6,781 nt of DNA from an uncultured Collinsella sp. (GCA_900552705.1 USAX01000103.1:1-6781), one strand, 5' to 3'. Positions 1 to 6,781 are shown, numbered from the stretch's first letter. Notes: generated from the letters alone by a model not told the origin. Numbers and translations are program-made.

Positions 1-15
1 GGCGCTCGCGTTCAC

Positions 16-846
16 TTAGGCCTCGTCGGTCTCGTGCGGGGTAATAGCCTCGACGGCAGAGACTGCCTTGGGCAACATGCCATCGGGCAGCGCGGTCTCG
101 ACCTCGCCCTTATCGCAGGCCTCGGCGAGTGCCGGATTAATGGGAAGCTGCCCCAAGATGTCGAGGTTATAGCGCTCTGCGACCTCGGGGAGCTTGCTCT
201 TGCCAAAGACCTCGATCTTCTTGCCGCAGTCGGGGCACTCAATATAGCTCATGTTCTCGACAATGCCCAGAATGGGGACGTTCATCTTCTCGGCCATGTT
301 GACCGCCTTGGCGACGATCATCGAGACCAGATCCTGCGGGCTCGTGACGATGACGATGCCGTCGACGGGCAGCGACTGGAAGACGGTGAGCGCGACGTCG
401 CCTGTTCCCGGAGGCATGTCGACCAGCAGGTAGTCGATGGGGCCCCACGAGGTCTCGCTCCAGAACTGCCTAATGGCGCCTGCGATGACCGGACCGCGCC
501 AAAGGACGGGGTCGGTCTCGTTTTGGAGCAGCAGGTTGGAGCTCATGACCTTGACGCCGTGCTCGGAGATTTCGGGCAGCATAAGGTTGCCAAGGGCATG
601 GACGTGGCGTCCACTCATACCGAACATCTTGGGGATAGAGGGACCGGTGATGTCGGCATCGAGGACGCCGACCTTGTGGCCGTGACGGGCAAGCTCGGTG
701 GCGATGGCACCGGTGACAAATGACTTGCCGACACCGCCCTTGCCGGAAAGCACGGCGATGACGCGCTTGACCTCGGACAGCGTGTTCTCCTCAAATTGCG
801 ACGGCGACGTTTGTCCGCCGGCGGCCTGTGCGTGTTCGCAACCCAT
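16..846 (-). CDS. mrp: Mrp/NBP35 (ApbC) family iron-sulfur cluster carrier ATPase
   Basis: This 276-residue cytosolic P-loop ATPase belongs to the MinD/Mrp group, whose members bind a bridging Fe-S cluster as dimers and pass it to apo-proteins. Visible motifs are the deviant Walker A GKGGVGKS (35-42), the switch/A' stretch VLDADITGPSIP (61-72), DMPPGTGD (143-150), ENMS (197-200) and the CxxC cluster ligands in ECPDC (Cys204, Cys207). It is the short form: the N-terminal MIP18/DUF59 domain of many bacterial Mrp proteins is absent, and a short tail starting MGCEH takes its place. The frame is open upstream to 903. I chose the ATG at 844-846 because AGGAG lies six bases before it, the homologous core begins shortly after it, and the extra 19 residues are low-complexity and would start inside the promoter. 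It is transcribed from the promoter at 902-931, separately from the gene upstream. The family is certain; the client proteins are not known from sequence. Confidence 0.95.
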   Translation of the reverse strand: MGCEHAQAAGGQTSPSQFEENTLSEVKRVIAVLSGKGGVGKSFVTGAIATELARHGHKVGVLDADITGPSIPKMFGMSGRHVHALGNLMLPEISEHGVKVMSSNLLLQNETDPVLWRGPVIAGAIRQFWSETSWGPIDYLLVDMPPGTGDVALTVFQSLPVDGIVIVTSPQDLVSMIVAKAVNMAEKMNVPILGIVENMSYIECPDCGKKIEVFGKSKLPEVAERYNLDILGQLPINPALAEACDKGEVETALPDGMLPKAVSAVEAITPHETDEA

Positions 847-868
847 GTATGACTCCTTTGTATATGCT

Positions 869-882
869 GGGGCCGGGGCCCC
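869..882 (-). other. GC-only inverted repeat in the mrp leader
   Basis: The run GGGGCCGGGGCCCC can form a GGGG/CCCC stem with a six-base loop, or a self-complementary GGGGCCCC core at 875-882. It lies between the predicted mrp transcription start (near 895) and the Shine-Dalgarno sequence (852-856). A hairpin here would sit about a dozen bases upstream of the ribosome binding site. Whether it has any role in translation or transcript stability is unknown, and it may be chance in GC-rich DNA. Confidence 0.35.
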
Positions 883-901
883 GCGATGTGACACGAGCGT
901 C

Positions 902-931
902 ATTGTACCCTCGTTTGCGAGCGGGAGTCAT
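902..931 (-). promoter_or_regulatory. Sigma-70-type promoter of mrp
   Basis: Read on the minus strand, a -35 box ATGACT (926-931, four of six matches to TTGACA) is followed by an 18-base spacer and a -10 box TACAAT (902-907, five of six matches to TATAAT). Initiation would fall near 895, giving a leader of about 50 bases before the mrp start codon. The promoter lies in the 145-bp gap after the phosphoglycerol transferase gene, so mrp can be transcribed independently. No operator sequence is evident around it. Confidence 0.6.
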
Positions 932-939
932 TTGCGATG

Positions 940-987
940 CGTTTGGGCCGAGCGTGCTTGCAATACGATGGGCCCAAGCGAATGGGC
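940..987 (-). terminator. Possible hairpin terminator after the LtaS-like gene
   Basis: Just past the stop codon of the transferase gene (992-994) lie two overlapping inverted repeats. A long stem pairs 940-949 with 971-980: seven perfect base pairs (TTGGGCC with GGCCCAA), then one mismatch in the minus-strand RNA and two more pairs, closing a 21-base loop. A short stem pairs 972-976 with 983-987 (GCCCA with TGGGC) around a six-base loop. The two share bases 972-976 and exclude each other. Neither is followed by a run of T on the minus strand, so this is not a classic intrinsic terminator. It is proposed only because of its position between convergently read minus-strand units. Confidence 0.3.
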
Positions 988-991
988 GGGC

Positions 992-3145
992 TTACTGAAC
1001 TTTGCTGGCGAACTCGAGGTATTGCATGCGCTGCAGCTTGTCGATCGTCGAGGCGTAGGGGCTGTCTTTCGATTCCAAGTCGTGGCGCAGCCCGTCGGCA
1101 CCGAGATAGCCGGCGACATTGATGGTGGGCACATCTGACCTTGTCGCAAGCAGGGCCTTTTGGTAATTGGTGAGCGGGGCGCCGATCTTATTAAGGGTAA
1201 TGGCTGCAATCTCGTTTGCCCCGACGGTGTTGTAGACGTTGAGCTCGGTATTGCCGGCGATCTCATAGTTAGCCCAGACGAGATATGTCGACTGATAGAT
1301 ACGGAAAGCGTGGCTTGCCGTATCTTCCTGAGGGTACAGCTCGTCGTTGAGAGTCGTTGCGACGCTCGGCTGATGGTCGCCAAAAAAGACAAGAACAACC
1401 GGTCTGCCGATGTTGCGGAGCTCGTTGATAAAGTACTCGAGGTCCCGGTCGGATGCGTTGATGCAGGTGAGATAGGTGTTGAGCGCGCTGTTGGCGCCTT
1501 CGCTGGCTCCCTCGACCCAATAGTTTGTCAGCTCTTCGGCGGGAACGGTGCCATAGTCGTAGCCGCCGTGATTTTGCATCGTGACGTCAAAGATGAACTG
1601 CGGCGCTTCGTCGGTTCTAAGCAGGTCGAGTATCTTGTCGTAGGTGACGTAGTCGCATACGCCGGCATGGTAATAGGGCGCACCTTCGAAATCGCCGATT
1701 GAAAGAAAGTCTCCAAAGCCCAGCTGCTGATAGATTTTATCTCGATGGTAGTTGACGGGGTTTTGCGGGTGCATAGCGGTAGTGGTATACCCAAGCTCTT
1801 TAAGGTCCTTTGCCAGGCTGTTTACGCCATTCATCTGATACAGCTGATAGGGGATCTTGCCTAATCCGACAAAGGCCGTTGTCGCTCCGGTCAAAAATTC
1901 GAATTCGGAGTTCGCCGTTCCGCCACCGGCGACCGAAGCGAGCATGGTGCCGCGAACAAGTGTGTCGGGAAGCGAGTTGTAGAATGCGGGGCCGGTGTAC
2001 CCGGCCGCCTGGAGCTGCTCAAAGCACGAAAGGTCGCTAAAACTCTCATTCATGACGGCAACAATCGTCGGCTTGATTTCATTGAACTGGGCAACGGCCG
2101 CCGCGCGCTGCTCGCTCGAGCCATATGTGCTGTCGTAGGCGGCGGCGAGCTCCTGCTCGATGCTCTGCGCCTCATCGGGCGTATAGTCTTCGGGCTTCTC
2201 AATGGGCAACTCGTTGACCATTTCGGTGAACGAAGTGATAAAACCCTGAGACGCATACGTGGTGATGGGCTGCCAACGGTCAAATCCAAAATCCAGCGCC
2301 TGCTCCAAGTCGATGTTGGAAAAGCCTGAGAGCCCCACAACGGTCACTAGCAGAAAAGCACAGAGGTTAGCGGCGATAGCGGGGAAGACATGGGTGGGCG
2401 TACGGAGCTTTCGCGGTCGGATGAGCGAAAGAAGCCCCAGGGAAATCTCCAGCAGGGCGAGAGAGGTTACGATTCCGGCGGTAAAGGTAAACTCGTATCC
2501 CTCGCTCACTTCCATTGCGGTGCCAAGGGCCAAGATATCGCTTGGCAGGATGGCTTCGCCTTTAAACGTTATGACGAAGTGCTCGGCAATGCCAAGGATG
2601 CAGCAGGCGACGGGCACGAGAGCCATGACGCCTCCATGACGCTGTCCCAGCAAATAAAGGGAGAGCAGAACCGTCGCGAGCAGCCCGACGGAAAACCCGA
2701 ATGAGTTGGCGGGAATGCGATAGAACGTTTCGTTGCAGGCAATTTCGAGTGAAACGAACGAGAGCGCTGAAACAGCGGCGATGACAAGGATGTCACGGCA
2801 AATACAGGCAACCGTTCCCGTCGCAAGGTCGGTTTGGTCGATAAGTCCCGAAACCAAGGGCTCGACAAGAAGCATGACGGCGGCAGCACCGAGCGCCGAA
2901 TAAGAAAGGACCCATAGGGAGCTGCCCTCATTTACGAGCAATTGATTCGTAACCCATGCAGCTACCACGCCGAGCGGGATGAGGAGCGTCGCGCACCAAA
3001 AGACGCAGGCAATGGGTGGCTTTTCGTTGCGTTTGATTGAAAAATACACGCGCACGACGACGGTGGCCACGATAAGGACGGCGATGAATATGGGCAGATT
3101 GGCCATGTCGCTCGAAGTGATTTCAAGGGGGATATCTTCGGTCAT
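992..3145 (-). CDS. LTA synthase family (MdoB/LtaS-like) membrane phosphoglycerol transferase
   Basis: This 717-residue protein has about eight hydrophobic segments (roughly 18-35, 46-68, 79-98, 115-135, 145-167, 172-192, 222-242 and 255-275) followed by an extracellular alkaline-phosphatase/sulfatase-fold domain (about 358-640). Family members transfer glycerol phosphate from phosphatidylglycerol onto a cell-envelope polymer (lipoteichoic acid) or periplasmic glucans. By comparison with LtaS, the metal and catalytic residues are Glu367 (in VMNESF), the nucleophile Thr410 (in GGGTANSEF), His526 (in QNHGGY) and Asp590-His591 (in FFGDHQPS). The ILPSD motif before the seventh segment also fits the family. 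The ATG at 3143-3145 is chosen over the open frame to 3220 because AGAGGA lies six bases upstream and the added 25 residues are not membrane-like. It is divergent from uvrA with no evident functional link. All catalytic residues are present, so it should be active, but the exact polymer made cannot be read from sequence. Confidence 0.9.
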   Translation of the reverse strand: MTEDIPLEITSSDMANLPIFIAVLIVATVVVRVYFSIKRNEKPPIACVFWCATLLIPLGVVAAWVTNQLLVNEGSSLWVLSYSALGAAAVMLLVEPLVSGLIDQTDLATGTVACICRDILVIAAVSALSFVSLEIACNETFYRIPANSFGFSVGLLATVLLSLYLLGQRHGGVMALVPVACCILGIAEHFVITFKGEAILPSDILALGTAMEVSEGYEFTFTAGIVTSLALLEISLGLLSLIRPRKLRTPTHVFPAIAANLCAFLLVTVVGLSGFSNIDLEQALDFGFDRWQPITTYASQGFITSFTEMVNELPIEKPEDYTPDEAQSIEQELAAAYDSTYGSSEQRAAAVAQFNEIKPTIVAVMNESFSDLSCFEQLQAAGYTGPAFYNSLPDTLVRGTMLASVAGGGTANSEFEFLTGATTAFVGLGKIPYQLYQMNGVNSLAKDLKELGYTTTAMHPQNPVNYHRDKIYQQLGFGDFLSIGDFEGAPYYHAGVCDYVTYDKILDLLRTDEAPQFIFDVTMQNHGGYDYGTVPAEELTNYWVEGASEGANSALNTYLTCINASDRDLEYFINELRNIGRPVVLVFFGDHQPSVATTLNDELYPQEDTASHAFRIYQSTYLVWANYEIAGNTELNVYNTVGANEIAAITLNKIGAPLTNYQKALLATRSDVPTINVAGYLGADGLRHDLESKDSPYASTIDKLQRMQYLEFASKVQ

Positions 3146-3263
3146 GGACGTTCCTCTGGTACAGCAAATTAAGTTCAGTATTAGATTACTGTAACCTTTC
3201 CACGGCATTTCGAGAAACAAAGCGCCCGATACGCAAAGCTAAAGGTCTGCGAATCTTGTATTA

Positions 3264-3277
3264 CGAACATCTGTGCG
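3264..3277 (+). promoter_or_regulatory. Candidate LexA (SOS) box upstream of uvrA
   Basis: The 14-mer CGAACATCTGTGCG matches the Gram-positive/mycobacterial LexA consensus CGAACRNRYGTTYC at 11 of 14 positions. The left half (CGAAC) is perfect, and the right core reads GTGC instead of GTTC. It lies 62 bases before the uvrA start and upstream of the plausible -10 boxes. uvrA is a regular member of LexA regulons in many bacteria, which raises the prior. The imperfect right half keeps this tentative. Confidence 0.35.
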
Positions 3278-3320
3278 CGTCGAGTGCGCTAAACTCATCG
3301 GCAGTATGATTCGATGCAAT

Positions 3321-3333
3321 AGGAGGCAAGGAG
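3321..3333 (+). promoter_or_regulatory. Tandem Shine-Dalgarno sequences deciding the uvrA start
   Basis: Two purine-rich ribosome binding sequences occur in a row: AGGAGG (3321-3326), 12 bases before the ATG, and AAGGAG (3328-3333), five bases before it. The nearer one has suitable spacing for the ATG at 3339. Their position rules against the longer in-frame starts at 3273 (GTG) and 3306 (ATG). Confidence 0.7.
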
Positions 3334-3338
3334 CTTCC

Positions 3339-6218
3339 ATGTCTGATTCTTCTATCGTTATTCGCGGCGCTCGTGAGCACAACCTCCGTGATATCGATGT
3401 TTCCATTCCGCGTGACCAACTCGTGGTCATTACCGGTCTTTCTGGCTCGGGCAAGAGTTCGCTGGCATTCGACACTATCTATGCCGAGGGCCAGCGTCGA
3501 TACGTCGAGAGCCTTTCGAGTTATGCGCGCCAGTTCTTGGGCCAGATGGACAAACCCGACTTGGATTCAATCGACGGCCTTTCGCCGGCTGTCTCAATTG
3601 ATCAAAAGACGACATCCAAGAACCCGCGCTCGACGGTTGGCACCGTAACCGAGATTTATGACTATCTGCGCCTGCTGTTCGCCCGTGTGGGCACCCCGCA
3701 CTGTCCCGAATGTGGCCGTGTCATTGAGCGTCAGACGACCGATCAGGTTGCCGACAAGGTCTTGGCGGCGGGGGAGGGCCGCCGCGCGTTTGTGCTGGCA
3801 CCGGTGGTACGCGGGCGAAAAGGCGAGTACACCAAACTGTTTGAGGACCTTCGCGCCGAGGGCTTTAGCCGCGTGCGTGTCGACGGTGAAGTGCGCTCGC
3901 TCGACGATCCGATCGATCTGGACAAGAAGTTCAAGCACGATATCGAGGTCGTGGTCGATCGCATCGTGATCCGTGAGAACTCTCTGGGCCGTATCGCCGA
4001 GTCTGTTGAGCAGGCGACCGCGCTGGCGCACGGCAATGTGAACGTATACTTGCTGCCCGACCGCGACGCTCCCGAGGGGACCGAAGGCGAGTTGCTGGAG
4101 TATTCGCTGGCGTTAGCGTGCCCGGAGCATGGGCACTCCATCGATGACCTGCAGCCGCGTGATTTCTCGTTCAACGCGCCCTATGGCGCGTGCCCAGAGT
4201 GCGATGGCCTGGGCTTTAAGAAGACGGTCGATGCCGAGGCCCTAATCGAAGACCCCTCGAAGTCGATCGCCGACGGGGTCTTTGGCAGCCTGTTTGGCAA
4301 CTCTAACTACTATCCGCAGATTTTCGCTGCGGTCTGCAAACACTTTAAGGTGAGCGTCGATACGCCGTGGGAGGATCTGCCTCCGCGGGTGCGTCGCGCG
4401 TTTTTAGACGGCATGGGCGACCAGAAGATTTCGGTCGACTATCAAAAGCTCGATGGGCGCCGCAGCCAGTGGGACACCAGGTTCTCGGGCGTGCGCAATA
4501 TCCTGTACGAGCGCTATACCGAGACGACGAATGAGAACACCAAGGCGCGCTTGGAGAAGTACATCCGCGAGGAGCCGTGCTCGAGCTGCCACGGCGCTCG
4601 TTTGCGCCCCGAGATGCTCGCTGTTACCGTAGGCGGTAAGTCCATTTACGAGGTCTGTTGCCTATCGTGCCGCGAGTCGCTCGAGTTTTTTGAGGGCTTG
4701 GAACTCACCGAGCGCCAACAGTTTATCGGCGGGCGCATCGTCAAGGAAATCCTGGAGCGCTTGCGTTTTCTGGTCGATGTCGGACTCGACTATCTGACCC
4801 TCGATCGTGCCTCGGCGACGCTTTCCGGAGGCGAGGCCCAGCGCATTCGCCTGGCAACGCAGATCGGCGCCGGCCTCATGGGTGTCCTGTACATTTTGGA
4901 CGAGCCATCGATTGGCCTCCATCAGCGTGATAACGAGCGCCTGATCAAGACGCTTGAGCGCCTACGCGATATCGGCAATACCGTCATCGTCGTCGAGCAT
5001 GATGAGGATACGATTCGTGCTGCCGACTATGTGATCGACATGGGCCCCGGCGCGGGCGTGAACGGCGGACACGTGGTCGCCGCGGGAACGCCTGCCGATA
5101 TCATGGCGTGCCCCGATTCGATGACGGGTGCCTACCTGACCGGCAAGCGAATGATTCGGGTTCCCGATGAACGCCGCAAGCCCGGTCGCGGCTGCCTTAA
5201 GATCACGGGCGCCCGCGCCAACAACCTCAAAAACGTTACCGCCAAGATCGAGTTTGGTACGCTTACGGTCGTTACCGGCGTGTCGGGATCGGGTAAGAGC
5301 TCCCTGGTTACCGACACCATCGCGCCTGCCCTTACGAATGCCATTCACCGTTCGACGCGCCCTGTGGGTCCGTATAAGAAAATCGAGGGCATCGAGTGTA
5401 TCGATAAGGTTATCGATATCGACCAGTCGCCGATTGGTCGCACGCCGCGTTCCAACCCTGCTACGTACATTGGCCTGTGGGATGATCTTCGCGCGCTGTT
5501 TGCGAGTACGCCGGAGTCGAAGGCGCGTGGCTACTCGCCGGGACGTTTCTCCTTTAACGTGAGCGGCGGTCGCTGCGAAGCATGCAAGGGCGACGGACAA
5601 ATTAAGATCGAGATGCACTTCCTTCCCGATATCTATGTCCCCTGTGAGGTCTGCGGCGGCAAACGCTATAACCGCGAGACGCTTGAGGTCACCTACCGTG
5701 GTAAGACCATCTCGGACGTGCTCGACATGAGCGTCACCGAGGCACTGGCCTTCTTTGGGAATATCCCGCAGATTAAGCGCAAGCTCCAGACGCTGTACGA
5801 TGTAGGCTTGGGCTACGTGAGCCTGGGCCAGCCCGCCACGACGCTCTCGGGCGGCGAGGCGCAGCGTGTGAAGCTCGCCAAGGAGCTTCATCGACGCCAG
5901 ACGGGCAAGACGTTCTATATTTTGGATGAGCCGACGACCGGCCTTCATTTTGAGGACGTCCGCCAGCTGCTCGATGTGCTGCAGCGCTTGGTCGATGCGG
6001 GCAACACGGTGCTGGTGATTGAACACAACCTTGATGTCATCAAGGTTGCCGACCGCCTGATCGATATGGGCCCCGAGGGCGGTAACGGCGGCGGAACCGT
6101 CGTGGTTTCGGGCACACCGGAGCAGGTTGCGGACTGTCCGCAAAGTTATACGGGCAAGTTTTTGGCGCCGTTGCTCAGGCGTGACCGGGAGCGTCAGGCT
6201 CAACTTGATGCTCAATAA
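3339..6218 (+). CDS. uvrA: UvrABC excinuclease subunit A, damage-recognition ATPase
   Basis: UvrA (959 residues; E. coli UvrA has 940) dimerises, finds bulky DNA lesions and loads UvrB in nucleotide excision repair. It is complete, with two ABC-type ATPase units. Unit 1 has Walker A GLSGSGKSS (33-41), signature LSGGEAQR (495-502) and Walker B ILDEP (519-523). Unit 2 has Walker A GVSGSGKSS (647-655), signature LSGGEAQR (836-843) and Walker B ILDEP (861-865). Cysteines for zinc modules are at Cys261, Cys285, Cys288, Cys414 and Cys417 (first zinc region) and Cys746, Cys749, Cys769 and Cys772 (DNA-binding zinc finger of unit 2). A further CPEC pair is at 122-125. The start is set by the Shine-Dalgarno sequences at 3321-3333 and by alignment of SIVIRGAREHNL with the usual N terminus. 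uvrB and uvrC are not in the window, so the gene stands alone here. SOS control through the box at 3264-3277 is possible. Nothing essential is missing. Confidence 0.98.
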   Translation: MSDSSIVIRGAREHNLRDIDVSIPRDQLVVITGLSGSGKSSLAFDTIYAEGQRRYVESLSSYARQFLGQMDKPDLDSIDGLSPAVSIDQKTTSKNPRSTVGTVTEIYDYLRLLFARVGTPHCPECGRVIERQTTDQVADKVLAAGEGRRAFVLAPVVRGRKGEYTKLFEDLRAEGFSRVRVDGEVRSLDDPIDLDKKFKHDIEVVVDRIVIRENSLGRIAESVEQATALAHGNVNVYLLPDRDAPEGTEGELLEYSLALACPEHGHSIDDLQPRDFSFNAPYGACPECDGLGFKKTVDAEALIEDPSKSIADGVFGSLFGNSNYYPQIFAAVCKHFKVSVDTPWEDLPPRVRRAFLDGMGDQKISVDYQKLDGRRSQWDTRFSGVRNILYERYTETTNENTKARLEKYIREEPCSSCHGARLRPEMLAVTVGGKSIYEVCCLSCRESLEFFEGLELTERQQFIGGRIVKEILERLRFLVDVGLDYLTLDRASATLSGGEAQRIRLATQIGAGLMGVLYILDEPSIGLHQRDNERLIKTLERLRDIGNTVIVVEHDEDTIRAADYVIDMGPGAGVNGGHVVAAGTPADIMACPDSMTGAYLTGKRMIRVPDERRKPGRGCLKITGARANNLKNVTAKIEFGTLTVVTGVSGSGKSSLVTDTIAPALTNAIHRSTRPVGPYKKIEGIECIDKVIDIDQSPIGRTPRSNPATYIGLWDDLRALFASTPESKARGYSPGRFSFNVSGGRCEACKGDGQIKIEMHFLPDIYVPCEVCGGKRYNRETLEVTYRGKTISDVLDMSVTEALAFFGNIPQIKRKLQTLYDVGLGYVSLGQPATTLSGGEAQRVKLAKELHRRQTGKTFYILDEPTTGLHFEDVRQLLDVLQRLVDAGNTVLVIEHNLDVIKVADRLIDMGPEGGNGGGTVVVSGTPEQVADCPQSYTGKFLAPLLRRDRERQAQLDAQ

Positions 6219-6236
6219 ATAGGCGATTCAGTTTAT

Positions 6237-6271
6237 GGGCACCATCGACTCCTTGTGATTCGATGGCGCTT
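6237..6271 (+). terminator. Probable hairpin terminator of uvrA
   Basis: Nineteen bases after the uvrA stop codon a perfect seven-base stem (CCATCGA at 6242-6248 with TCGATGG at 6260-6266) closes an 11-base loop. It extends past one A/C mismatch with GC pairs and G-T wobbles to 6237 and 6271. The following sequence (CTTGCTGTGT) is only modestly T-rich, so termination may be partial. The position between uvrA and the ybaK promoter supports the role. Confidence 0.45.
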
Positions 6272-6282
6272 GCTGTGTCGAA

Positions 6283-6313
6283 GTGACGTATGCAGCCGAA
6301 TTGGACATATACT
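6283..6313 (+). promoter_or_regulatory. Possible promoter of the ybaK-type gene
   Basis: A -10 box TATACT (6308-6313, five of six matches) is preceded by GTGACG (6283-6288, four of six matches to TTGACA) with a rather long 19-base spacer. Transcription would start near 6320, about 30 bases before the ATG at 6351. The -10 box is convincing; the -35 is not. Confidence 0.4.
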
Positions 6314-6350
6314 TAATCCTTGCGTCCGAATGCGAGGGAAAGGATATGCC

Positions 6351-6781
6351 ATGGCAAAGGCTGTAAAGACGCCAAAAACCAATGCGATGCGCGAGCTGGA
6401 AAGCGCCGGCATTTCCTATGTTCTACATACGTACGAAGACGATGGTGATGAGTCGGCGGGCCTGGGGGTCGCGATTTCGGAGCAGCTTGGCGAGGAGCCC
6501 GGACAAGGATTTAAGACCTTGGTCTGCGTGACGCCGTCCAACGACCATGTCGTGTGCTGCATCCCTGTTGCCGACGAGCTCGATCTAAAGTCCGCCGCGC
6601 GTGCCGCGGGGGAGAAGTCCTTGGCCATGATGCATGTGAAGGATTTGCTTGCGGCGACTGGCTACGTTCGCGGCGGCTGCAGTCCGGTCGGTATGAAAAA
6701 ACGCTACCGGACGCTCATTGATGAGACATGTGTCCTTTGGGATACCATTTTTATTTCGGGAGGCAAGCGTGGTTATCAGCT
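6351..6781 (+). CDS. ybaK: Cys-tRNA(Pro) deacylase, YbaK/EbsC family (3' end cut by window)
   Basis: The frame reads open from the ATG at 6351 to the window edge, giving 143 whole codons of a protein that is usually about 155-165 residues long. Only the last few residues and the stop are therefore missing. YbaK-type enzymes hydrolyse cysteine wrongly attached to tRNA(Pro), a trans-editing step that backs up prolyl-tRNA synthetase in the cytosol. The sequence starts MAKAVKTPKTNAMRELESAG. It carries Lys55 in GFKTLV, equivalent to the catalytic lysine of Haemophilus YbaK, and the family stretch GYVRGGCSPVGMKKR (104-118). Its end reads DTIFISGGKRGYQ. The start is supported by AAAGGA ending six bases before the ATG. 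It lies downstream of uvrA in the same direction but with its own likely promoter and an intervening hairpin. A close relative in the INS/ProX deacylase superfamily cannot be fully excluded, but YbaK fits best. Confidence 0.9.
   Translation, partial: MAKAVKTPKTNAMRELESAGISYVLHTYEDDGDESAGLGVAISEQLGEEPGQGFKTLVCVTPSNDHVVCCIPVADELDLKSAARAAGEKSLAMMHVKDLLAATGYVRGGCSPVGMKKRYRTLIDETCVLWDTIFISGGKRGYQ

Larger units (their letters stand above)
3146..3338. promoter_or_regulatory. Divergent intergenic region between the LtaS-like gene and uvrA
   Basis: These 193 bases must hold the start signals of both flanking genes, as they are transcribed away from each other. The part next to the transferase gene (about 3160-3195) is clearly AT-richer than the surrounding coding DNA, as expected of a promoter, but I could not pick a convincing -35/-10 pair on the minus strand. 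On the plus strand, possible uvrA -10 boxes are TATGAT (3305-3310, five of six matches) and TAAACT (3290-3295, four of six), neither with a good -35. A candidate LexA box (3264-3277) lies just upstream of both. Confidence 0.5.

Noticed and set aside
34..723. A 229-codon plus-strand frame opposite mrp
   Set aside because: It is antisense to the conserved ATPase core and its composition mirrors mrp codons. No ribosome binding site or family match is seen.
847..903. N-terminal extension of mrp to the start at 903
   Set aside because: The extension overlaps the promoter and has no ribosome binding site, whereas the ATG at 844-846 has a well-spaced AGGAG.
1160..1702. A 180-codon plus-strand frame opposite the LtaS-like gene
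   Set aside because: It is a shadow of the catalytic domain coding sequence with no independent support.
3146..3220. N-terminal extension of the LtaS-like protein to 3220
   Set aside because: It covers the AT-rich promoter-like region, and the ATG at 3143-3145 has a suitable AGAGGA.
3314..3322. A minimal upstream frame ATG CAA TAG ending at the uvrA Shine-Dalgarno sequence
   Set aside because: It is only two codons long and lacks its own ribosome binding site, so it is most likely chance.
4962..6215. A 417-codon open frame on the minus strand inside uvrA
   Set aside because: It lies wholly antisense to the well-conserved second half of uvrA. Its translation shows no recognisable domain, and such shadow frames are common opposite GC-rich genes.
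1..6781. Search for mobile elements, CRISPR arrays, tRNA or rRNA genes and foreign-looking segments
   Set aside because: No regularly spaced repeats, transposase-like frames, terminal inverted repeats or tRNA-like folds were seen. All long frames belong to conserved housekeeping families.

Overview
The window is 6.8 kb of ordinary, gene-dense bacterial chromosome with moderately high GC. It holds four recognisable protein genes and no sign of a mobile element, CRISPR array, phage segment, tRNA or rRNA. The organism is probably a Gram-positive, high-GC bacterium. The style of the proteins and the pairing of an LtaS/MdoB-type transferase with a short Mrp suggest a gut actinobacterium of the Coriobacteriia (Collinsella/Olsenella-like). 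That placement is inference from general resemblance, not from any search.

Layout from left to right. A minus-strand Mrp/NBP35-type iron-sulfur carrier ATPase (16-846) is preceded by a clear sigma-70-like promoter (902-931). Upstream of it, also on the minus strand, is a multi-pass membrane phosphoglycerol transferase of the lipoteichoic acid synthase family (992-3145). A 193-bp divergent intergenic region (3146-3338) separates this gene from plus-strand uvrA (3339-6218), which encodes the complete DNA-damage recognition ATPase of nucleotide excision repair. This region contains an imperfect match to a Gram-positive/actinobacterial LexA box. After a hairpin that may terminate uvrA, a plus-strand YbaK-type Cys-tRNA(Pro) deacylase gene starts at 6351 and runs off the right edge with nearly all of its length present.

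The four genes serve unrelated housekeeping jobs: Fe-S cluster delivery, cell-envelope polymer synthesis, DNA repair and translation quality control. Each seems to have its own control region rather than sharing one operon. All four have good ribosome binding sites, which fix starts internal to the longest open frames in three cases. I found no new biological system here. The items most worth checking are the candidate LexA site, a pair of mutually exclusive hairpins between the transferase gene and mrp, and the cysteine/histidine at the Mrp N terminus.
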